Positions 56,901-62,661 of a stretch of DNA of 64,000 bases are shown here, piece after piece. A program made the translations under genes and the position numbers. Under the pieces are notes generated by a model. It saw nothing but the letters and a program-made list of their open reading frames with translations. It had not been told where the DNA came from and did no database searches. Source of the DNA: Anopheles merus (taxonomy: Eukaryota; Arthropoda; Insecta; Diptera; Culicidae); the NCBI RefSeq assembly GCF_017562075.2, contig NC_054085.1, forward strand, positions 30,746,039-30,810,038, in the 5' to 3' direction. Position 1 is the first letter of the stretch; the number at the start of each line of letters is the position of its first letter.

Positions 56901-59900
56901 ATTACTACTGAACACTACATAAACTACTTCAAATTCCTAACCCTAGCTTGGCAAACAATAGATAGAATAGAAATAAACCCAATCACCTTTCAAGCCTCCA
57001 TAAGCTAAAGCTAATGAACGATGGTCGCCTAGCAGTGCAAGCCGTCGTCATATCTCGTCGCCACCATACACATAAATGCACCATTTATCACTGAACTTAA
57101 TCGGCCATCCCGCCGATTACCGCTGTCCGGTTTTTCTTCTGGTTTGTTGCAGAATCAAATGGTAAAAAAACAGCATACACACACAAGACTCGAAAGCTGC
57201 CCCGAGTAATACACATGCAGGTATTAGAGTGGATAACAATTCAATCTTGCTGTTCATCAAAATAATTTATTGCTTTAAATGACCTCCACACGCACCACAC
57301 ACACTGACTAGCAGCGGCACTCTATGTTCTGTAACGAATTCATTTTCAACTCAAAACCAGAAAAGACCAGCGAAGACGCATCAAACGAAGTGAGCGGATT
57401 GGGGATTGAGACGAACCGGAGTCGACTGCTCCACCAGCGGGTGATTCCAAAGACGGTCGAGATCGGGGCCTCGAAAAGCCGCTCGTCAATGAAAAGAAAA
57501 GATGCTTCACGGTGTGTCCCCAACCCACCCTCCATCGGATCCGTCTCTCCCCGATGGTTGAACAAACAGTCAGGCTCATTCCTTTGTTTTTCTACTTTTA
57601 CCGATAGATTGATCGATCGTATCTCCACCTCCTCCTACCAGCGGGAGAGAAGAGTTCGGCTACGATCAAACACTTCCAAACACACACACACTCCCAACAG
57701 CAGCACCATCGACACCTTCTATTCAAAAGACCAGCGGCGTCGTGTTTGTGGCGCTTACAGCAATAAAAGGATCGAGAAAACAGTAAATCAAATATAAAAC
57801 TAGATTTTCGTGATTCATCCCAAAGCCCGTCCGCGCTCCCTGCTGGCACGTAGAGAAGAGTTAATCCAAACGTAAAATAATCAACCCGGCGCGTACAAAA
57901 AAAAACCTCCCCGTCGAAAATGACAATGGGAGCCAATTTTTGGGTACGATTGCAGTCGAAACTAGATCACCGCCGGTAGGGAGAATACCCTTTCCATCCA
58001 GCGGAAGATTACATCTCAGGCAATACGCGCCAAGTACACACAAAAACCCTAGGAATTAAAACTGTACCTCGCGAGCCGCACGATTTCCGGCCGGATTCGA
58101 ACTTCGAACTGTAGCCACAAAGCGGTTCGCCAGTGTACGGGGTCAGTGATCGATACGTAACTGTTGGTTGTTGCAAAATAAACACGCATTTCTTTAATCT
58201 CCTCTCCACATGGAAATCTATTGTATCGGCAAGGAACTGAAGATAGTAGAAGTGTGCTATGGAATGTTTCAAACAAGGGCTTTTGTACTGAGGTCCGTTA
58301 TTTGGGGATAAAGAACATACAAAATTGCCCTGGTTTAGAGTCATCGATTTAGATATTATTGTGAATATCATTATTCAACGTTTGAAGGAATGTTTTACAG
58401 AAATAAGGAGCTATTGAAGTTCCAAGATTCTTTGTGCCTCTTTAATCTAACCACATAATGAGCCGTCTTTTGACATGTTAGAAGCAATGGTGGTAGAGGA
58501 TATGTTTATTTATTCTTCAACTAGCTTTTTTGAATCTTCCCAAATTGTTTGGGAATTCCTGACAACATCTTAAGTAGCCAGTTGTTGGTTTTAAAGTAAA
58601 TATTGTTAAACTAATTTACGCCGATCAATTAACAATTAACAAATAAAACAATTAACTAATGGTCGATTGAGCCCAACAAACATATTACATGGAAATGTCT
58701 ATATGCCGCTACCACGTTAATCTCAAAGGAGAAGAGTTCAAGAAATAGAAGAGTTTAAAACGCTTCCAATGATTAGAGTTTTGGATCAAAAATATCCTGA
58801 CACAGTCAGGATTTACCTTGCTCAGTACATATAGGAGACTTTGAAGTGTGTTTAAAACAATTCGTGCAATTAATGTTGCCTCAAATGAGGGTTTACATTG
58901 ACTTACTATTAGACCTTGTATATCTGATGGAAGTGTGAATAAGACTAGTTTTACTGAATTTGAGTTCTACCTGGATCTATTTGGGATCTATCTATTACAT
59001 AAACAATTAACTTTACAAGCGGAATATCGACGAGGAATGTCTGGGTAAATCCCACCAGCTAATTTAACTGTATGCTTATTTGATCAAAGTTTCCGCACAA
59101 GCAATGGCAATAGATGCCATTAGTTCTTCCATTTCCGGGAACTAGTATTCTAGCGTCCTATGTGAAACCTATTCTCACTGGACACACGGCATATCCCAAC
59201 GGAAAGACATTCTCCTCCCGCGTTGCTTGGCTAGGTGGCAAGGTGCTAACTGCTAAATGAAGGAGTGTCCGTGACCTTCACCAATTCCAGAAGCCGTGCA
59301 AGAGTTGCGTTGAATCCAACCGCAACAAAATATAATTGTCTGGACAGTATTCCAACTGAACGAACATCCAATATGTCTCCCGTGCCCATCCTACAACATC
59401 GTCAATATCTCTGCAACTCGCGTTCGGGTTGAACACGTCAAGGTTGCCGGCGCGGACTCCTGTGTTGCCTATGTTGGCAGGAACCCGCCCCTCCGCGTGT
59501 GTAAACAGCGATCATCGGGGTGAAGATCACACACTACACAGCCAAAAGAGCAATCAAACACACATCTCCACCCCAAAACCAAAGGGTAGGGGAGAGCAAA
59601 TGATTTCGTCGCGGATCAACGTAGATTTTCGTTGCCTGATGGAAGTTCCTCTCCTTCCTCTTTCTTCCCTCCCAGCCCGCGTTTGCTAATTTTAGGCGTT
59701 GGTTGTGGTGTTCCGCGCGTACTTACATTGTTTGTCTGCACGTCGATGATTACGTAAATCAGCAGCACGACCTCCTTCTCGTCCGAGCCGAGCCCGGCCC
59801 CGCTCTGGCCGCATGTCGTCACATGCAGCACCGCCACATGCCCCGGAAGTAGCATCTGCTGCTGCTGCTGCGGCTTCGTACCGTCGGCCGGAATCACGGC

Positions 59901-60029
59901 GGCGGCACTGGGGCTGCCGGTGCTGACGGCGGTGCTGCTAGCGGTGGTGGTTGTGGCGGCCGGGCTGCTGGCGACGATTGCCGCGGGCAGCAGCTGCTGC
60001 TGCTGCTGGATGTTGCTTTGGGCGAGCAT
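1670..60029 (-). CDS. fus: fusilli / ESRP-family splicing regulator, full coding span (11 exons)
   Basis: Joined exons, in transcript order: 60029-59727, 29424-29071, 17539-17254, 12837-12745, 12665-12611, 5165-5055, 4201-4069, 3998-3861, 3790-3575, 3310-3074, 2953-1670. Every intron is GT-AG and the phases match, giving 1,069 residues plus a TGA stop. The protein has a DnaQ-like N-terminal domain (about residues 64-310) and three quasi-RRMs (about 373-450, 474-556 and 603-690), each opening with an RGLP motif. The C-terminus is long and low in complexity. This domain order and the junction sequences match ESRP1/ESRP2 and Drosophila fusilli, nuclear RNA-binding proteins that set epithelial alternative splicing, typically through GU/UGG-rich sites. 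The family identity is very secure. The start codon and the UTRs are less secure. The gene spans at least 58 kb, mostly intron. The symbol fus here means fusilli, not the unrelated human FUS gene. Confidence 0.95.
2954..3073 (-). other. fus: fus last intron, 120 nt, in frame and without stops
   Basis: The donor is GTAAGC and the acceptor is TTTCCAG. Its length is 3 x 40 and the reading frame of exon 10 runs through it into exon 11. If retained it would insert 40 residues, Cys-rich at the start, between the RRM3 strand ending NAQ and GQFNGEAF. A CA/GT repeat near the 5' end (plus-strand 3054-3066) supplies the Cys/Val run. Splicing it out restores the family alignment, so it is an intron by default. 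Confidence 0.85.
3074..3310 (-). CDS. fus: fus coding exon 10: linker and first half of RRM3
   Basis: A 237-nt exon, phase 0 at both ends, residues 564-642. It begins VLNRSMDPKTYEPPQPPLIA, continues through a Pro/Gln/Leu linker, and enters the third quasi-RRM with CIRLRGLPYEAKVEHILHFL (RNP2 from 604), then HLVYNAQ. The acceptor is CCCGCAG before GTGCTG. The donor is GTAAGC (3073-3068). The following intron is only 120 nt, is a multiple of three and has no in-frame stop (see findings). Confidence 0.97.
3575..3790 (-). CDS. fus: fus coding exon 9: body of RRM2
   Basis: A 216-nt exon, phase 0 at both ends, residues 492-563. It encodes LDFFANGENSCNVLDGADGI then LFVKKPDGRATGDAFVLFE. The RNP1-like motif is GDAFVLFE (523-530). 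It ends GQRYIELFRSTTAEVQQ, as in vertebrate ESRPs (RYIELFRST-AEVQQ). The acceptor is CTCTATAG and the donor is GTTTGT (3574-3569), weaker than the other donors in the gene. The downstream intron is 264 nt (a multiple of three) but has an in-frame stop. Confidence 0.97.
3861..3998 (-). CDS. fus: fus coding exon 8: RRM1-RRM2 linker and RRM2 RNP2
   Basis: A 138-nt exon, phase 0 at both ends, encoding residues 446-491. It completes RRM1 with VYRANGEDFLAVAGG, then SNEAQAFLSK. The second quasi-RRM opens with QVIIRMRGLPY (474-484) and DCTAKQV. The GEDFL-x-AGG-SNE-x-x-x-FLSK linker is a family hallmark. The acceptor is CGCGCAG before GTGTAT and the donor is GTAAGT (3860-3855). The next intron is 70 nt. 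Confidence 0.97.
4069..4201 (-). CDS. fus: fus coding exon 7: second half of RRM1
   Basis: A 133-nt exon that begins with the single base completing Lys401. It encodes GGVALCLSPQGRRNGEALVR then FVSQEHRDMALKRHKHHIGN and RYIE. The RNP1-like motif is GEALVRFV (416-423). The GRRNGEALVRFVS-EHRD-AL-RHKHH block is nearly invariant in ESRPs. The acceptor is CGAGCAG before GGGCGG. The donor is GTAAGT (4068-4063), phase 0. A 70-nt intron follows. Confidence 0.97.
4202..5054 (-). other. fus: fus intron between coding exons 6 and 7 (853 nt)
   Basis: The GTGAGT donor and GAGCAG acceptor split RRM1. I see no repeat structure or additional coding exon in it. Confidence 0.85.
5055..5165 (-). CDS. fus: fus coding exon 6: first half of RRM1
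   Basis: A 111-nt exon, entering in phase 2 and leaving in phase 2 (AA completed by G to give Lys401). The acceptor is TTCCCGCAG and the donor is GTGAGT (5054-5049). After SIDDEIDGTC it carries RNP2 of the first quasi-RRM, IVRARGLPW (375-383), then QSSDQDIAKFFRGLNVAK. The SSDQDIA-FF-GLN run is close to identical to human ESRP1 and ESRP2, which makes this one of the clearest diagnostic segments of the gene. Confidence 0.97.
5349..5398 (-). repeat. Possible tRNA-derived SINE head or tRNA pseudogene
   Basis: On the minus strand an A-box-like GTGGCTAAAGTAAGG (about 5396-5382) is followed some 25 bases later by GGTTCGAATC (5358-5349), a good RNA polymerase III B box. The spacing suits a tRNA-type promoter. 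A full cloverleaf cannot be drawn, and the downstream body shows no clear tail or flanking duplication. It could be an old SINE fragment, a tRNA pseudogene or chance. Confidence 0.3.
5829..5844. repeat. Poly-C run (16 bp)
   Basis: An uninterrupted run of 16 C in the intron between coding exons 5 and 6. The exact length in an assembly is unreliable for such runs. Confidence 0.9.
8379..8406. repeat. (CT)n microsatellite
   Basis: CT repeats with two G interruptions near the end; they read as GA repeats in the fus transcript. Confidence 0.9.
9529..9566. repeat. Compound poly-A / (CA)n / (CG)n tract
   Basis: Alternating purine-pyrimidine run: CA units, a short break, then CA passing into CG units. 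Such sequence can adopt Z-DNA. Confidence 0.85.
10263..10288. repeat. (CCG)(CTG)n trinucleotide tract
   Basis: A few CCG followed by about six CTG units; non-coding here. Confidence 0.9.
12611..12665 (-). CDS. fus: fus coding exon 5: micro-exon leading into RRM1
   Basis: A 55-nt exon separated from exon 4 by a 79-nt intron. It enters in phase 1 (G plus GA gives Gly346) and leaves in phase 2, with TG completed by the first C of exon 6 to give Cys364. The acceptor is TTGTAG and the donor is GTGAGT (12610-12605). It encodes HKFEANEIINLNLEPGI then Cys. Vertebrate ESRP1 has a matching stretch with the pattern KFE-x-G-x-CS just before RRM1. The downstream intron is 7.4 kb. Confidence 0.92.
12745..12837 (-). 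CDS. fus: fus coding exon 4: inter-domain linker helices
   Basis: A 93-nt exon, entering in phase 1 (G from exon 3 plus AT gives Asp315) and leaving in phase 1. The acceptor is TTTGCAG and the donor is GTAAGG (12744-12739). It encodes DLDLPACQDNNEFYVKEARD followed by MVTIVKHLITLG. This aligns with the ESRP segment between the DnaQ-like domain and RRM1, which contains a predicted helix. The exon is too short to be found by ORF length alone. It is supported by phase agreement on both sides and by the family match. Confidence 0.92.
15361..15381. repeat. (CTG)n trinucleotide tract
   Basis: Seven CTG units in the intron between coding exons 3 and 4. Confidence 0.9.
17214..17250 (-). repeat. (CT)n tract at the donor side of exon 3
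   Basis: CT-rich on the plus strand, hence GA-rich in the transcript. It starts within a few bases of the exon 3 donor. Purine-rich intronic RNA so close to a 5' splice site could bind splicing factors; this is inference only. Confidence 0.8.
17254..17539 (-). CDS. fus: fus coding exon 3: end of the DnaQ-like domain, start of the linker
   Basis: Encodes residues 220-314 plus one base, giving a phase 1 donor (GTAAGA at 17253-17248). The acceptor is a pyrimidine tract ending TTCACAG before TTTGAT. It begins FDEYTKSLNL and carries the most diagnostic ESRP/fusilli block: VTDGQLPLRQCLHPEAS (about 239-255), then LPQYYWRFCDLRKEF. Human ESRP1 has the same DGQL-RQ-LHPEAS and FFDLRKEF pattern. The end of the exon (PSLPPTPASVAEII) leads into the linker before RRM1. 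A (CT)n tract directly downstream of the donor lies in the intron and reads as GA-rich RNA. Confidence 0.96.
22101..22124. repeat. (TTGG)n tetranucleotide array
   Basis: Six TTGG units in a row in the intron between coding exons 2 and 3. Confidence 0.9.
26668..26706. repeat. 13-bp tandem repeat, three units
   Basis: The unit TTTCCATTGAATA is repeated three times in a row, the last one cut short as TTTCCATTGAATC. The first two junctions are exact, which suggests a recent slippage event. Confidence 0.85.
29071..29424 (-). CDS. fus: fus coding exon 2: DnaQ-like domain, with a low-complexity insert
   Basis: Encodes residues 102-219, phase 0 at both ends. The acceptor is TTGCAG before ATA and the donor is GTAAGT (29070-29065). 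It opens with IIGVKQYLVRPRNS, matching the conserved segment that ends in LVRP in vertebrate ESRPs. It closes with ITQEIPAIESLVQTNGRPLE and then EVIQQ, matching the ESRP helix before the FN/FD junction. Between them lies a stretch of roughly 70 residues rich in Ser, Thr, Gly, Ala and Pro. Vertebrate ESRPs have only a short connector there, so this looks like an insect-lineage expansion of a surface loop. The flanking introns are very long (30.3 kb upstream, 11.5 kb downstream). Confidence 0.93.
31963..31981. repeat. Poly-C run (19 bp)
   Basis: The longest mononucleotide C run in the window, in the first large intron. Confidence 0.9.
35498..35510. repeat. Poly-G run (13 bp)
   Basis: An uninterrupted G run in the first large intron. 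Confidence 0.85.
36411..36428. repeat. (CG)n tract
   Basis: Alternating CG dinucleotides, a Z-DNA-prone sequence, about 55 bp before a GA tract. Confidence 0.85.
36483..36499. repeat. (GA)n tract
   Basis: GA units, with a CT tract about 75 bp downstream (36571-36582). GAGA repeats are potential GAGA-factor sites in insects; no promoter is otherwise shown. Confidence 0.75.
38870..40008. mobile_element. Nested inverted-repeat element, about 1.14 kb, non-coding
   Basis: The outer arms are diverged inverted repeats of about 90-100 bp. On the left: GGCCCTTCACGATTCTAG, then TATGGAGTTTGACAG, GGCTGAAAT, and TGTAAACACTCCATAC. The reverse complement of the right arm reads GGGCGCTTTCACGATACTAG, then TATGGAGTCTGACA, GGCTGAAAT, and AAACACCCCATAC. 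Each arm itself folds (GTATGGAGT against ACTCCATAC). Inside, 38982-39035 pairs with 39193-39250 around a shared TTATCCCAAGGTG core, and the motif AATTTCAGCCT recurs at about 39287 and 39816. This suggests nested or rearranged copies of one family. No transposase frame is present. Confidence 0.65.
40552..40564. repeat. Poly-C run (13 bp)
   Basis: A mononucleotide C run in the first large intron. Confidence 0.85.
41402..41420. repeat. (CT)n microsatellite
   Basis: About nine CT units followed by GTCTGTG. Confidence 0.9.
42431..42722. mobile_element. MITE-like palindromic element, copy 1, inverted relative to the 62.1 kb copy
   Basis: It begins CAGGGTTCTCCGAGTCAA and ends GTGACTTGGAAACCCCTG. 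Read on the minus strand it follows the 62.1 kb copy closely: CACATCATTATTCATC, then CCAAGATGTTTTTCAACAGC, then ACACATGATTTTCAACAC, then CTGTCAAACTCAATCCAGCT. It carries the same subterminal ACAGCTGTCA and CATGATTTTCAACAC hairpin arms. A clear target-site duplication is not visible, so this copy may be older or decayed at the edges. The right edge is accurate to a few bases only. Confidence 0.75.
46647..46666. repeat. Perfect short inverted repeat
   Basis: TTGCCGGAA and its reverse complement TTCCGGCAA are separated by two T. A short direct repeat of TATATTTAACA follows. It could be a protein-binding palindrome or chance; it has no neighbouring gene start. Confidence 0.5.
50542..50557. repeat. 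Poly-C run (16 bp)
   Basis: A mononucleotide C run in the first large intron. Confidence 0.9.
59727..60029 (-). CDS. fus: fus coding exon 1: low-complexity N-terminus and first strands of the DnaQ-like domain
   Basis: Encodes residues 1-101. Residues 1-60 are low in complexity, with two five-Gln runs (8-12 and 54-58) and Ala/Ser/Thr stretches. From about residue 64 the family signature appears: GHVAVLHVTTCG, then GLGSDEKEVVLL and an Ile/Val-rich strand ending QTNN. Human ESRPs have the equivalent LGSDEKE-L-LL segment. The exon ends at a strong donor (GTAAGT, 59726-59721) in phase 0. The ATG lies three bases after an acceptor (TTTTAG, then GAT and ATG), so the spliced exon probably begins at 60032. 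Without splicing, an in-frame TAG lies directly upstream, which makes this ATG the first usable one. If an upstream exon is joined, the frame stays open through GAT, so a longer N-terminus cannot be excluded. Confidence 0.88.
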
Positions 60030-60034
60030 ATCCT
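60027..60034 (-). promoter_or_regulatory. fus: Splice acceptor immediately upstream of the presumed start codon
   Basis: On the minus strand the sequence reads CCGCCTTTTAG, then GAT, then ATG. The pyrimidine-rich stretch and AG fit a 3' splice site, leaving only GAT of untranslated leader in this exon. The in-frame TAG formed by the acceptor itself would block upstream coding in an unspliced transcript. Confidence 0.6.
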
Positions 60035-60637
60035 AAAAGGCGGTTACGTCGTACAAATACACAGAAGAGAGCGTATTACTTCTCGGGAGCCGTTTTGTTT
60101 TGCCTCGAGGTTCGTCTTTGATGTCTACACGGTTGCCAAATTCTTGGCAGTGAGCAGCAGTGAGGGAAGGGTAGTTTTATGACGCAACTTGGAAGGTGGA
60201 AGCTGATGTTTTCTCCCAAAACTAACTCACTTCACTATTTTGTTTCTGTAGCACACTTTTTACTTAGTTAGATAGAGATCTTTGCGAACCAGCACAAAGT
60301 AAGCGGGGTGGTCCACAAACGGAACTTTCAAACACACACACACAGACACACACTTTACACACAAATAAGCGGCATAATCATGGGGAGATGTTGAAAAAGG
60401 AAAGGACTCTAACGCACTAACGCATAATAGTGAATGTTCTTGCGCACGAAAGTTCCTCGCAAACGGATGTGTGGTAAAGCATGACCGTTGGATGTGCAGC
60501 CGGAGCTCTTGGCAAGTTGATCGTTACTTCATTTCCTTCGAAGTAGTATTTTCAATATTTCCTGTTCGATACCTTTTCACAAAAGGTATTTGGAGCTATA
60601 TTGTTAGTTTTACACCAGTTATTCTTGCTTCCAGCGA

Positions 60638-60665
60638 CTCTCTCTCTCTCTCTCTCTCTGTCTCT
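60638..60665. repeat. (CT)n microsatellite upstream of coding exon 1
   Basis: CT units with one G interruption, about 600 bp upstream of the exon 1 acceptor on the minus strand, where it reads GA. Confidence 0.9.
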
Positions 60666-61533
60666 GGATGTCAAAATTTACGAATGGTAACGTCACACTG
60701 TAAATAAAAAAAAATAATAACAACATTAAAACAGACGAAAATGATAAAATTCCCGAGTGAAGCAAAGAAAGCCCAACTGCAAGAACATCTTGCTTGTGAT
60801 GAAGGAAAAGGAAAGATAAATAAAATGTTACATTAATTGCAGAGCACAACACACCATTGCGGAGACATTGCGCGATCATATCAAACACATACAAAATGCC
60901 GATCAAAATTCCAGTACAAAAATACAAACAAAAGCCAAAACTGCTTTTCGCTGAGTAGTAATTTTTCATCGCGCAAAAAAAAAACGGGAAAAGAAGAGGA
61001 AATATTTTTGCAACACATCTTCAAACCATCGTGAAAGAGCAGAAAAAAAACAGGGAAACCGAAATTGTCCACTCTTTCTCAACAGCATCATTGGGCAGGA
61101 AGAATGAAAGAAAAAACAGCAACAAACCAACAGCAATATGGTAAAGAATGGAATAAAAGGATGCTTCGGTCGATGTGCTAACTGTTACAAGCGCGTTCCC
61201 GTACGGACAAAACACACAGAAGAAACAACAAACCGGGCGCGGAGGAGAGAACAAAAAAACGGAGTCATCTTCCCCGACCCCGAAACGAAGAAGATGTCCA
61301 GAGCGCAAACCGATCGGTACCGGTGGTGATGGTGGCGGCGGCCAACCCGCGGGCCTTGTGTGCGAGCTTGCGTGTCCGAGCGAAGGGAAGAAGTCCAGGG
61401 AAATTAAGCTCCGAAAGCCAAACGCCATCATCATCATCAACAACAACAGCAACGGCCACTACTACCACCACCCTAACTAACGATGTATATGTGAGCGTGT
61501 GTGTGTTTGTGCATTTGTAAGTGCGTGGCTCCA

Positions 61534-61553
61534 TGTGTGTGTGTGTGTGTGTG
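61534..61553. repeat. (GT)n microsatellite
   Basis: About ten GT units, upstream side of fus. Confidence 0.9.
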
Positions 61554-61630
61554 CATAACTTCTTCAGGTGCGTGTCGGTTGGGAAACTTTCTCTCCTTTA
61601 CGGCAGCGAAAAAACGGCGGCAATGAAGGC

Positions 61631-61655
61631 GGTGGTGGTGGTGGTGGTGGTGGTG
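61631..61655. repeat. (GGT)n trinucleotide array
   Basis: Eight GGT units on the plus strand. The fus transcript is made from the other strand and would carry ACC units here. Confidence 0.9.
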
Positions 61656-62092
61656 CTGGCAAAAATGTAGCCAACCAAAACCGATTCGGAATGGAGCCCG
61701 AGTGCGGACGTGGATATCACGTCACTCGTATCATACGATATACGGGGAAGTGGTGTTGATTGCCGCGCCACCGGTGTAAGACCAGCGCCAATGTGCGTGC
61801 GAGACGGTGGAAAAATGGACAGAAAAATACCGCGCTCGCGCGCACACCCCACTGCTGTGTATTTCCTGGTGCAGGGGTGGTTGCTTTTGGGGTTCCCTTT
61901 TCGTTCGCTGTAAATTGTTCGGGTATCACACAGAGGACGAGGATTTCAGTGCCTATTCTGACGCCAATTTTAGTCTTGAGTTCGGGTCATAGAAATGCAA
62001 AAATATGAAAAGAGAGTAAAAAATAATCATGTGCTCTTCAAACTTATTCTACAACAAGCCGAAGAATCATTACAAAGAGCCTTTTAGACCTT

Positions 62093-62367
62093 TACAGGGT
62101 TTTCCAATGTCACTTTCGAATGTTCACATCATTATTCATCCCCACCAAGATGTTTTTTAACAGCTGTCAAATGGCAAATTTGCATCAAAATAAAATTTCA
62201 GTTTTTACACATGATTTTTAACACACCACAAACAACTGTCAAACTCAATCCAGCTTGAGACGTGTTGAAAATCATGCTGATGAATCGAAACATTAGTGTG
62301 ATGCAAATACAACATTTGACAGCTGTTTTAAAAAAGAAAGTTGTAACTTGACTCGGAAAGCCCTGTA
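62093..62367. mobile_element. MITE-like palindromic element, copy 2 (275 bp)
   Basis: The ends are inverted: TACAGGGTTTTCC on the left and GGAAAGCCCTGTA on the right. It is flanked by direct repeats AGACCTT (62086-62092 and 62368-62374), possibly 8 bp with an ambiguous edge. Subterminal inverted motifs (AACAGCTGTCAAAT on the left and TTTGACAGCTGTTT on the right) and an inner pair (CATGATTTTTAACAC, GTGTTGAAAATCATG) make it nearly one long hairpin. It has no coding capacity. The CAGGG-type ends and the 7-8 bp duplication suggest a non-autonomous hAT-like element. Confidence 0.8.
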
Positions 62368-62553
62368 AGACCTTTGTAAGAATTCAAGAAAATGCAGAGT
62401 TTTAATCATGTAATGGAATAGTTTAATCTCTTCGGGCAGAGTTCTCCAAACTAAATGCGATGGCTTTGTAAAGGTTCAAGTATATAGTTAATTATTATGA
62501 ATTATTTGTATAGAAAATGTACCATGTAAAAAGTTTGGAGACCCCTGACACTT

Positions 62554-62661
62554 AGGTGAATGTTGCAAATTGATAGTGGAATGTTGCAAGCATGCTGTGG
62601 AAATTTGCAACCACACAATGGAATGTCGCGACCGAAAGTGGGAATTTGGCAAGCATACTGT
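62554..62661. repeat. Degenerate 21-22 bp tandem array, about five units
   Basis: Successive units begin AGGTGAATGTTGCAAATTG, AGTGGAATGTTGCAAGCATG, GTGGAAATTTGCAACCACAC, ATGGAATGTCGCGACCGAAA and TGGGAATTTGGCAAGCATAC. A shared core of GGAAT-T-GCAA with a period of about 21-22 bp is visible. The units have diverged strongly. Confidence 0.6.

Larger units (their letters stand above)
29425..59726 (-). other. fus: fus intron between coding exons 1 and 2 (30.3 kb)
   Basis: The largest intron, splitting the DnaQ-like domain. It contains poly-C tracts (31963-31981, 40552-40564, 50542-50557), a GA tract (36483-36499), an inverted-repeat element (38870-40008), a MITE copy (42431-42722) and many CA tracts. 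Much of 37.3-40.2, 45.2-47.0, 53.8-54.5, 56.1-57.0 and 58.3-59.1 kb is AT-rich and featureless to the eye. I found no further exon with a family match. In insects such long 5' introns commonly hold enhancers or alternative promoters; no specific site could be supported here. Confidence 0.78.

Noticed and set aside
61631..61655. (GGT)n array considered as a clustered ESRP-binding (UGG-rich) site for autoregulation
   Set aside because: The fus transcript comes from the minus strand and would contain ACC repeats, not UGG repeats, at this place.
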